DNA from: Bacteroidota bacterium
GTDB lineage: Bacteria; Bacteroidota; Bacteroidia; Bacteroidales; Prolixibacteraceae
DNA: 5,421 nt
Assembly: GCA_013203755.1 (NCBI GenBank)
Contig: JABMPI010000767.1
Coordinates: forward strand, 1-5,421
Direction: 5' to 3'
The position numbers and the translations under genes are program-made. The stretch's first letter is position 1. Each line of letters starts with the position of its first letter. The notes under the pieces are model-generated. The model was not told the origin of the DNA and did no database searches. It saw nothing but the letters and a program-made list of their open reading frames with translations. Shown in pieces: positions 1-5,421 of the stretch.

Positions 1-18
1 AAAAACTTCGAAAGCCTT

Positions 19-44
19 GTCTTTGACGCTTTCTTATCAAAGAC
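19..44. other. Short perfect inverted repeat upstream of the DUF2459 gene
   Basis: GTCTTTGA (19-26) and TCAAAGAC (37-44) are perfect reverse complements separated by 10 bases. The stem is only 8 bp and AT-rich, and no T-run follows the right arm, so it is a poor intrinsic terminator. It could be the weak end of a gene that lies left of the window, or an operator-like dyad. The rest of 1-136 shows no reading frame I can support and no clear TAnnTTTG promoter. Confidence 0.3.
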
Positions 45-136
45 TTGAAAATAACTAGTTTTCTTGCTGGCATTAAATAAAATTCACTCCAACATCTGCC
101 CTGGTTTTACTATTTTTATCAAAAATAAAAACCGCT

Positions 137-826
137 GTGAAATCCATTTTTAAGGCTTTAAAAAAACTGCTGTTTTTGCTGATCGTGGCTATTGGGCTGT
201 ATATGCTGGCTGCCTTGGTGCTGTCGCTGGTAAAAACCCGGCCCAGGCCAATAAGCTGTGTAAAACAATTAGAGGTTTATGTGAGCTCAAACGGTGTTCA
301 CCTCGATGTAATTATCCCTGCGGAAAGCCTGGAACGCGAATTTGCCAAACAACTAAAACTTCCGCGCGGAACCAAATTTGTAGCCTTTGGTTGGGGCGAC
401 AAAAACTTTTACATCAAAACCCCACAGTGGAAAGACCTGACCGTGCCCAACGCCTTCACAGCACTTTTTCTGAAAAGTGCAACGGCCATGCATGTAACAG
501 CTTATAAACAAACATCACCAGCGTGGCGAAAAACAAAAATCTGTCCGGCTCAGCTCAACCGGCTTGTGGCCTACATCTCCAAATCGTTTACAAAAGATTA
601 TGAAGGTCAAATATACCGTATCGATATAAAAGGCTACACAATAAACGACAGCTTTTTTACTGCCCGGGGCAGTTTCTCGCTGTTTAAAACCTGCAACGTA
701 TGGGTTAACCAGGCGCTAAAAACTGCGGCGATAGAAACATCAATTTGGTCGCCCTTCGATTTTGGAGTCCTGCACCATCTTCCCGAAGCAAGACTGCCGG
801 CAACATGGGAGGAGAGTGGAGATTAG
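137..826 (+). CDS. DUF2459 / TIGR02117 family membrane-anchored protein
   Basis: This 229-residue protein resembles the TIGR02117/DUF2459 family of conserved hypothetical proteins; its biochemical activity is not known to me. Residues 1-10 are basic (several Lys), followed by one hydrophobic segment at about 11-32, so it is probably anchored in the inner membrane with the rest outside the cytoplasm. Family-type motifs are visible: SSNGVHLDV (50-58), FGWGDKNFY (84-92), TCNVW (185-189) and SPFDFGVLHHLP near the C-terminus. The conserved His55 and Cys186 could suggest a papain/NlpC-like Cys-His arrangement, but that is inference. The start is GTG at 137: no ATG or GTG lies just upstream in frame, and the first internal ATG (Met23) would cut the membrane segment. 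The leader is A-rich without a Shine-Dalgarno motif. It stands alone and converges on the minus-strand gene 83 bases downstream. The C-terminal tail (EESGD) falls in a purine-rich stretch, but the length is normal for an intact member. Confidence 0.8.
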   Translation: MKSIFKALKKLLFLLIVAIGLYMLAALVLSLVKTRPRPISCVKQLEVYVSSNGVHLDVIIPAESLEREFAKQLKLPRGTKFVAFGWGDKNFYIKTPQWKDLTVPNAFTALFLKSATAMHVTAYKQTSPAWRKTKICPAQLNRLVAYISKSFTKDYEGQIYRIDIKGYTINDSFFTARGSFSLFKTCNVWVNQALKTAAIETSIWSPFDFGVLHHLPEARLPATWEESGD

Positions 827-852
827 AGGGGGTTTAGTTCGGAGTATATAGT

Positions 853-883
853 TTAGAGTTCAAAGTTTAAAGTTAGGAAAAAG
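853..883. repeat. Direct repeat copy A, AGTTTAAAGT type
   Basis: This 31-base stretch consists of a 21-base block (853-873) followed directly by TAGGAAAAAG (874-883). By hand alignment the 21-base block matches 1548-1568 at 18 of 21 positions, and TAGGAAAAAG is identical to 1583-1592. It lies between the two convergent genes, just past the 3' end of the minus-strand cassette. Internally it is made of AGTT(C/T)AAAGTTT-like units, a kind of low-complexity intergenic repeat familiar from Bacteroidota genomes. Confidence 0.6.
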
Positions 884-909
884 AAAGTGGCCAGTTTGTA
901 ATCGCAGTT

Positions 910-1548
910 CTACCAGTCGTAGTTATATTCGTCAATCCACTCTTTAAAAGCATTCCTATCCGTTGTTTTGTATGTTTTCAGTCTATTTTCAAACCAATCT
1001 TTGTCTTTGCAAACTTGTTTTATCTTTTCGAATTGCTCAACAGTAATAAATTCTTTTTTACATATAAATTCAAAAAAATCGAAAAGCGCAGAAAGGATTT
1101 CTTTCATTTCTTTAAAATTTGGAGACAAGTTTTTTCTTATATACCAATTCCCAAGAAATGTTCTTATTGTAGTATCATCTGTTGCTAAAATTGACATCTC
1201 ATCATCGTAAACAAAGAAATAATTCATCATAAAATACGAACTATATCCAAGTTGCCTTTCAATTAATTCATCTTTATAATTTTTACTACTTAGGTATTTT
1301 TTGAACTCGTCAAATACTATTTTTGAAACCTCCCATTGTCTGCTATCTTCTTCCTCAGAATTATCTTCTTTAACACACTCGAAATTTTTACTTTTTAATC
1401 TCATCCTATTTTTATTTTTGCATTCAAAAATATATCGGGATCTTTCAGCAAACAAAAACTTCCGCACCAATCTTTCGGGTTTGGTGTTTTTCCCTAAGAT
1501 GTGGTTCAAGTTGCAGCTGCGGGTTGCTTTGTTGTGTACATCGGTCAT
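910..1548 (-). CDS. Unknown AT-rich protein with an in-frame Vsr N-terminal remnant
   Basis: The open frame encodes 212 residues in two unlike parts. Residues 1-39 are recognisable as a Vsr endonuclease N-terminus (TDVHNKATRS, GKNTKPE, LVRKFLFA), ending just after the family's FRY position and before any catalytic residue. Residues 49-212 are Lys/Glu/Phe/Tyr-rich, predicted largely helical, and encoded by visibly more AT-rich DNA than either neighbour. I do not recognise a named family. The pattern KKYLSSKNYKDELIERQL, then FLGNWYIRKNLS, then ALFDFFEFICKKEFIT loosely resembles the helical SAM-like core-binding domain of tyrosine recombinases, but no catalytic domain follows. The native start is probably Met49 (ATG at 1404, giving 164 residues, 910-1404), because a Bacteroidota-type promoter sits just upstream (1425-1458) with an A-rich leader. 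Translation from 1548 would add a non-functional Vsr stub. It ends with TAG, and imperfect direct repeats flank it. It may be a small horizontally acquired gene. Whether it is expressed is unknown. Confidence 0.6.
   Translation of the reverse strand: MTDVHNKATRSCNLNHILGKNTKPERLVRKFLFAERSRYIFECKNKNRMRLKSKNFECVKEDNSEEEDSRQWEVSKIVFDEFKKYLSSKNYKDELIERQLGYSSYFMMNYFFVYDDEMSILATDDTTIRTFLGNWYIRKNLSPNFKEMKEILSALFDFFEFICKKEFITVEQFEKIKQVCKDKDWFENRLKTYKTTDRNAFKEWIDEYNYDW
1425..1458 (-). promoter_or_regulatory. Bacteroidota-type promoter at the Vsr/unknown-gene junction
   Basis: On the minus strand TTTTTG (1458-1453) is followed after 20 bases by TATTTTTG (1432-1425). The second element matches the Bacteroidota -7 consensus TAnnTTTG exactly, and the first supplies the TTTG expected near -33. 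Transcription would begin near 1421, leaving a leader of about 17 A-rich bases before the ATG at 1404. The -33 element lies inside the vsr remnant and the -7 element spans the junction. AT-rich DNA can give such matches by chance. Confidence 0.45.
1432..1548 (-). pseudogene. vsr: vsr 5' remnant, copy 1
   Basis: Codons 1-39 of the minus-strand frame align with the start of Vsr mismatch endonucleases, which nick at T:G mismatches next to Dcm-type methylation sites. Visible hallmarks are DVHNKATRS, GKNTKPE and VRKFLFA. Against the remnant at 5120-5359, I count 28 of 38 identical residues and 87 of 114 identical bases. Positions usually conserved have changed: the SYNMSRI-like stretch reads SCNLNHI, and NGFRY reads ERSRY. 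Homology stops at Tyr39, so the catalytic Asp, the zinc ligands and the whole catalytic core are absent. It cannot be a working repair enzyme. No dcm-like methylase is in the window. Confidence 0.75.
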
Positions 1549-1592
1549 TAGAGTTTCGAGTTTAAAGTCGCGGTTTTAAAGGTAGGAAAAAG
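1548..1592. repeat. Direct repeat copy B, AGTTTAAAGT type
   Basis: The block 1548-1568 matches copy A (853-873) at 18 of 21 bases. The following TAGGAAAAAG (1583-1592) is identical to copy A but is displaced by a 14-base insert (1569-1582), which itself ends in another TTTTAAAGG unit. It begins at the first base of the vsr remnant's ATG, so copies A and B bracket the minus-strand cassette in direct orientation. Confidence 0.55.
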
Positions 1593-1747
1593 TGAACATT
1601 GATCTGAAAAAAGTAGTAATTTGCTTTTGTTTTCTCCAATAAGAGATACCCTTTAATCAGTTAAAAGTTTGATAAAAAATTCATAACTTACAGATGCTTT
1701 CCAATAAATGTTTATTTTTCTAAAAACCGATTAAAAATCAATAAACT

Positions 1748-4700
1748 ATGAAACGAGTTATTTTTTCTTCCATTTTAATCTTTTCAGTTATTTTGTTGTT
1801 AAACGGAACTCTGTTCGCCATAAATACCAGCGATACGCGAATGATGCATCAGCCTGCAATCAGTTCAACACACATTGCATTTATTTATGCCAACGATTTA
1901 TGGGTGGCCAACATCGACGGATCGAATCCACGGCGGCGAACTTCAGATGCAGGCACCGAGTCGGGGCCGTTTTTTTCGCCCGACGGTAAACTTATTGCTT
2001 TTAGCGCCGGTTATGATGGCAACACCGATATTTATACTGTTGCCACCGAAGGGGGAATTCCGCAGCGCTTAACCTGGCATCCGTCAAACGATTATGTCCG
2101 TGGTTTCAATCCCGATGGGAAATCTGTATTGTTTGCTTCTCCGCGGGAAGATTTTTCAAACCGCTATACCCAGTTGTTTACAGTTCCCGTTTCGGGGGGT
2201 ATTTCTACCCGGCTGATTATTCCCAATGCCTACCAGGCAGCTTATTCACCCAAAGGAGAACAGATGGTGTACACGCCCATCTCACCTCGTTTTCAGGAAT
2301 GGAAAAATTACCGGGGAGGCACTACTTCCACCCTCTGGGTATTTAATTTCGATGACCACAAAACCATAAAAATTCCGCAACCCGAAGGACGCTGCAACGA
2401 CTGGAATCCCATGTGGATGGGAAATACAATCTATTTTCTTTCCGACCGGAATGGGGAATTTAATCTTTTCGGCTGGAACCAGGATAAAAATGAGCTTGAG
2501 CAACTTACGCATTACAATGACTTTCCGGTAAATTCAGCCAATTCGCTTGGCAACAATATTATTTTTGAACAGGCCGGGAAACTTCATATTTTCAATACCG
2601 GCGATAAAAACACAAAAACATTGCAGATTGGCATCGGAGCTGAATTATCCGAACTACGCCCACGTTTTGTTAAGGGCGAGGATAATATGAGATACGCTCA
2701 TATTTCGCCCACAGGCTCGCGTGCCGTGTTCGATGTGAGGGGCGAAATAATAACCGTACCTGCCGAAAAAGGAGATCCGCGCAACATTACCGAAACCACC
2801 GGGGTTCACGAAAAACATCCGTCATGGTCGCCCGATGGAAAATCGATAGCTTACTTTTCCGATAAAAACGGGGAATATCAGCTACACATCAGGGTACAGG
2901 ATGGCAAAAGCGATGCCCGTATCTATCCTGTTGCAGGCACCGGATTTTATGCTTTCCCGGAGTGGTCGCCAAATGGAAAGCACATCACATTCAGCGATAA
3001 CGGACGTAACTTTTACATTCTTGAAGTTGAAACGGGAACCCTTAAAAAAATTGATGCCGACGAATTGTATTTTCCCGGTCCGTTCCGCAACAGTTTTGGT
3101 CACTGGTCGCCCGATTCGCGCTGGATTGCTTATACAAAAATAATGACCACCAATTTCAAAAAGATTTACATTTATTCTGTTGAACAGGGGAAATCGTTTG
3201 CTGTAACCGATGGGCTTAGCGATGCTGCCAGCCCAATATTTGACCCCGATGGAAAATACCTGATTTTTCTGGCTTCCACCGATGCCGGGCCCTTAGTCAA
3301 CTGGTTCGACCAGTCAAATGCGGATATGCGAATGACCAGTTCGGTGTACCTGGCAACACTCCGCAACGATATTCTGAATCCGTTTGCCCGTGAAAGCGAT
3401 GAGGAAAAAGATAAAAAGGATGGAGATGAAAAGGAGGACAGCAAAAATGGTAAAGACAAACCGGAGGAAAAAGCGGAAGAAGAGGTTAAAAACATCAACA
3501 TTGAATTTGACGGAATTGAAAACCGCATTGTAAATGTGCCGCTCAAAGCAGGAAATTATAACCGGTTGGGAATGGTTAAAGCGGAAGAGTTTTATTATGT
3601 GGTTTCACCTTCGGATAATTCGGGAGCAGCACGTTTGTTTAAGTACGACATGCAGGAGCGGAAAGAGAGCGAGGTGATGGAACTCGATAATTATGTATTA
3701 TCGGCAAACGGAAAAAAAATGCTGTACCGTAAAAAGCAAACCTGGGGAATTACCGACGTCGGGGAAAAACCGGAAAATGGAAAAGGTGCACTGAAAGTTT
3801 CGGACATTGAAATTAAAATTGACCCGGTTGCCGAATGGAGACAGATTTTTGATGAATCCTGGCGAATTAACCGCGATTATTTCTACGATCCGGGAATGCA
3901 CGGCGCCAACTGGCCGGCAATGAAAGAAAAATACGCAGCCTTTTTACCGGATGTGCCCAGCCGCAACGATTTAAATCGGTTGATTATGTGGATGTGCAGC
4001 GAGTTATCTGTAGGCCATCACGGGGTTGGCGGCGGCGATCAGCGCTTTTCGGCTGAACATGTGGAAGGCGGTTTGCTTGGTGCTGACTACGAAATTGCAA
4101 ATAACCGCTACCGCTTTAAAAAGATTTATGGTGGACTAAACTGGACCCCAGGGCTGCGCTCACCGCTCACCGAACCCGGAATTAATGCTAAAGAGGGTGA
4201 ATATCTGTTGGCAGTGAACGGCAAAAATGTTACTGCCGAACAAAACCTTTACAGTTTCTTTGAAAAAACCGCAAGGAAAATTGTGGAAATAACTATCGGG
4301 CCAAACGCCGATGGATCTGGTTCGAGAGTGGTGAAGGTGGAACCAATTGCCAATGAATCTGCTCTTCGCAACCGCGACTGGGTAGAAGGAAACCTTCGTA
4401 AAGTGCATGAAGCAACCAATGGGAAAGTAGCTTATGTTTATGTGCCGAACACAGCAGGTGCAGGTTATGAATATTTTAAACGTTATTTCTATCCGCAGGC
4501 AGATAAAGATGCTATTATTGTGGATGAACGGTTTAACGGTGGTGGCTCAATTGCCGACTATTATATCGATTTGCTAACCCGTCCTTATCAGTCGCACTGG
4601 AGTACGCGTTACTGCAATGATTTAAAAACACCCAGCGCTTCGATTCAGGGCCCCAAGGTGATGATAATTGATGAAACGGCAGGTTCTGGCGGAGATATGC

Positions 4701-5026
4701 TACCCTGGATGTTTCATAAGTTTAAAGTAGGGACCCTTGTGGGCAAAACTACCTGGGGTGGACTGGTGGGCACATTGGGATTTCCCGAGTTAATGGACGG
4801 CGGTTATGTTACCGCTCCCAATCTGGCAATCTGGACTAAGGATGGTTTTATTGTTGAAAATGTAGGAGTTTCACCAGATATAGAAGTGGAAATGTGGCCT
4901 GAGGAAGTGATTTCCGGGAAAGACCCGCAACTGGAAAAAGCGATTGAAGTGGCACTGGAACAATTACAAAAAAATCCGGTTGAAAAACCGATAAGACCTA
5001 ATTATCCCATTCGCGTTAGAAAATGA
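1748..5026 (+). CDS. Secreted tricorn-type S41 serine peptidase
   Basis: This 1092-residue protein is a tricorn protease homologue (peptidase family S41), close to the family's usual length. Residues 1-24 form a signal peptide (MKR, hydrophobic core, LFA before the likely cleavage site), so it should be periplasmic, unlike cytosolic archaeal tricorn. PD40-type propeller repeats with an SPDGK-like core lie at about 75-88, 119-131, 165-176, 318-329, 359-371, 405-416, 452-464 and 497-511, forming two beta-propellers thought to gate peptide entry. An acidic/Lys-rich linker (549-581) follows, then a core domain from about 692, a PDZ domain (about 772-867) and the S41 domain. Active-site motifs are SVGHH (754-758), DERFNGGG (926-933), TAGSGGD with nucleophile Ser980, and VEN with Glu1037. 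By comparison with Thermoplasma tricorn, the His is His758, Ser745 is replaced by His757, and the residue after the nucleophile is Gly981 rather than Asp. The start is well set by the signal peptide and an A-rich leader. It probably trims peptides in the periplasm. No partner aminopeptidase is adjacent. Confidence 0.93.
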   Translation: MKRVIFSSILIFSVILLLNGTLFAINTSDTRMMHQPAISSTHIAFIYANDLWVANIDGSNPRRRTSDAGTESGPFFSPDGKLIAFSAGYDGNTDIYTVATEGGIPQRLTWHPSNDYVRGFNPDGKSVLFASPREDFSNRYTQLFTVPVSGGISTRLIIPNAYQAAYSPKGEQMVYTPISPRFQEWKNYRGGTTSTLWVFNFDDHKTIKIPQPEGRCNDWNPMWMGNTIYFLSDRNGEFNLFGWNQDKNELEQLTHYNDFPVNSANSLGNNIIFEQAGKLHIFNTGDKNTKTLQIGIGAELSELRPRFVKGEDNMRYAHISPTGSRAVFDVRGEIITVPAEKGDPRNITETTGVHEKHPSWSPDGKSIAYFSDKNGEYQLHIRVQDGKSDARIYPVAGTGFYAFPEWSPNGKHITFSDNGRNFYILEVETGTLKKIDADELYFPGPFRNSFGHWSPDSRWIAYTKIMTTNFKKIYIYSVEQGKSFAVTDGLSDAASPIFDPDGKYLIFLASTDAGPLVNWFDQSNADMRMTSSVYLATLRNDILNPFARESDEEKDKKDGDEKEDSKNGKDKPEEKAEEEVKNINIEFDGIENRIVNVPLKAGNYNRLGMVKAEEFYYVVSPSDNSGAARLFKYDMQERKESEVMELDNYVLSANGKKMLYRKKQTWGITDVGEKPENGKGALKVSDIEIKIDPVAEWRQIFDESWRINRDYFYDPGMHGANWPAMKEKYAAFLPDVPSRNDLNRLIMWMCSELSVGHHGVGGGDQRFSAEHVEGGLLGADYEIANNRYRFKKIYGGLNWTPGLRSPLTEPGINAKEGEYLLAVNGKNVTAEQNLYSFFEKTARKIVEITIGPNADGSGSRVVKVEPIANESALRNRDWVEGNLRKVHEATNGKVAYVYVPNTAGAGYEYFKRYFYPQADKDAIIVDERFNGGGSIADYYIDLLTRPYQSHWSTRYCNDLKTPSASIQGPKVMIIDETAGSGGDMLPWMFHKFKVGTLVGKTTWGGLVGTLGFPELMDGGYVTAPNLAIWTKDGFIVENVGVSPDIEVEMWPEEVISGKDPQLEKAIEVALEQLQKNPVEKPIRPNYPIRVRK

Positions 5027-5027
5027 A

Positions 5028-5057
5028 TTGAAGCAAGTTTGAAGTCGGAAGAAAGTG
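5028..5057. repeat. Degenerate copy C of the AGTTTAAAGT-type repeat
   Basis: Immediately after the tricorn stop codon, CAAGTTTGAAGT is followed by GGAAGAAAGTG. This resembles the end of copy A and the bases after it (AAAGTTTAAAGT, then GGAAAAAGAAAGTG) with a few changes and gaps. The match is weaker than between A and B, so it is best read as another member of the same low-complexity repeat class. Confidence 0.35.
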
Positions 5058-5102
5058 ATCAATGACAAGGATCGTGATTAGGAGAAAAAATAGTCATTGG
5101 TC
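5057..5102. other. Imperfect inverted repeat downstream of the tricorn gene
   Basis: GATCAATGAC (5057-5066) can pair with GTCATTGGTC (5093-5102), giving 10 bp with one G-T wobble and a 26-base loop. The right arm is also a direct GTCATTG-GTCATTA tandem (5093-5106). With a long loop and no following T-run it is not a convincing intrinsic terminator. It may simply reflect GTCATT-type intergenic repeats in both orientations. Confidence 0.3.
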
Positions 5103-5119
5103 ATTAGGGAAAGAATGGA

Positions 5120-5359
5120 AGTGGGAAACACGAAGTATTTACAGCCTTTGTATCCGTGCCAGAAACAGCCATTCACAAAAATTACTGTTTTTTATTTGGG
5201 TAAAACAATGTCGGATTTTCCGGGCAGAGTTTTTACATTCAAACGGTAACGAAATCCGTTGGCAAACAAGAACTTCCGTACGAGCATTTCGGGTTTTGTG
5301 TTTTTCCCACGTATGCGGCTCATGTTGTAGCTGCGTGTTTGTTTGTTGTGTACGTCCAT
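5120..5359 (-). pseudogene. vsr: vsr pseudogene, copy 2 (nonsense codon, 3' part lost)
   Basis: Reading the minus strand from the ATG at 5359 gives a clear Vsr endonuclease N-terminus: MDVHNKQTRSYNMSRI, GKNTKPE, VRKFLFANGFRYRL, LPGKSDIVLPK. Codon 56 is TAA (5194-5192) where the family has Tyr (PKY), a one-base change. The same frame then continues as KTVIFVNGCFWHGYKGCKYFVFPT, so the nonsense codon is a true lesion and not the end of homology. The catalytic Asp (Asp50, PGKSD) and Cys65/Cys73 are kept, but the His in the usual WHGHxGC zinc-site motif is Tyr70. Homology ends near codon 80 (5120), where the sequence passes into GTCATT-type repeats; the rest of the gene (about half) is missing. 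It is not functional as a full enzyme. An open frame on the plus strand over this stretch is only its shadow. Confidence 0.85.
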
Positions 5360-5360
5360 A

Positions 5361-5393
5361 TTAGTAGTAAGTAAAAAGTATTAAGTAGTAAGA
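5361..5393. repeat. AGTAGTAAG direct repeats before the vsr pseudogene
   Basis: AGTAGTAAG occurs at 5363-5371 and again at 5384-5392, joined by GTAAAAAGTATTA-like sequence of the same composition. The stretch begins two bases beyond the pseudogene's ATG. The remaining bases to 5421 (AGACATCGCAAGACAAAG and onward) show no gene and run off the window. Confidence 0.5.
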
Positions 5394-5421
5394 CATCGCA
5401 AGACAAAGTTACAGGTTTCGG

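Noticed and set aside
1301..1579. Plus-strand open frame opposite the start of the minus-strand gene
   Set aside because: It is antisense to the vsr remnant and the AT-rich gene; the Ser/Leu/Phe-rich product is typical of a shadow frame.
853..1592. Complete insertion sequence or transposon
   Set aside because: There are no terminal inverted repeats, no transposase and no clean target duplication; the flanking repeats are low complexity and imperfect.
1627..1654. Possible promoter for the tricorn gene (TTTG at 1627-1630, TACCCTTT at 1647-1654)
   Set aside because: Only part of the TAnnTTTG consensus is met and the spacer is 16 bases; I found no exact match in 1549-1747, so no tricorn promoter is called.
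3172..3546. 124-residue minus-strand open frame with a long Ser/Phe run
   Set aside because: The run is the antisense reading of the tricorn acidic linker; it has no leader or promoter and lies wholly inside a well-supported gene.
5057..5102. Intrinsic terminator for the tricorn gene
   Set aside because: The stem exists but has a 26-base loop and no T-run after it, so it is listed only as an inverted repeat.
5062..5364. 100-residue open frame on the plus strand, rich in Cys, Arg and Ser
   Set aside because: It is the antisense shadow of the vsr pseudogene, which explains the sequence far better; its protein has no family-like pattern.

Overview
The window looks like a chromosomal segment of a Bacteroidota bacterium, most plausibly a Bacteroidia/Marinilabiliales-type organism. 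The support is: A-rich leaders with no clear Shine-Dalgarno sequence; one promoter-like pair matching the Bacteroidota TTTG / TAnnTTTG pattern; a secreted tricorn-type S41 peptidase of the form found in this phylum; and short degenerate intergenic repeats (AGTTTAAAGT, GTCATTGGTCATT and AGTAGTAAG types) that I associate with these genomes. The phylum assignment is inference from these signs, not from a search.

Layout. Positions 1-136 are non-coding and hold a small perfect inverted repeat. Positions 137-826 (+) encode a membrane-anchored DUF2459/TIGR02117-type protein with a GTG start. It converges on a minus-strand gene at 910-1548. The first 39 codons of that reading frame are a decayed N-terminus of a Vsr (very short patch repair) endonuclease, fused in frame to an AT-rich small protein of unknown function. 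A promoter-like sequence at the junction suggests the unknown protein really starts at the internal ATG at 1404. This cassette is bracketed by imperfect direct repeats (853-883 and 1548-1592). Positions 1549-1747 are the leader region of the main gene. Positions 1748-5026 (+) encode a 1092-residue tricorn protease homologue: signal peptide, two beta-propeller regions, an acidic linker, a core domain, a PDZ domain and an S41 catalytic domain. Positions 5027-5421 contain no intact gene. They hold a third degenerate copy of the AGTTTAAAGT-type repeat, an inverted repeat, a vsr pseudogene on the minus strand (nonsense codon plus lost 3' part), and an AGTAGTAAG repeat up to the window edge.

The genes do not form an operon or an obvious pathway. 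The two coherent genes are envelope functions (an inner-membrane-anchored protein and a periplasmic peptidase) and appear to be transcribed independently. The more unusual content lies between them and after them: two same-orientation vsr 5' remnants, each next to short repeats, one of which may have donated a promoter and possibly an N-terminus to an unknown AT-rich gene. I see no tRNA, rRNA, CRISPR array, riboswitch or complete insertion sequence. I do not see a complete new multi-gene system here.
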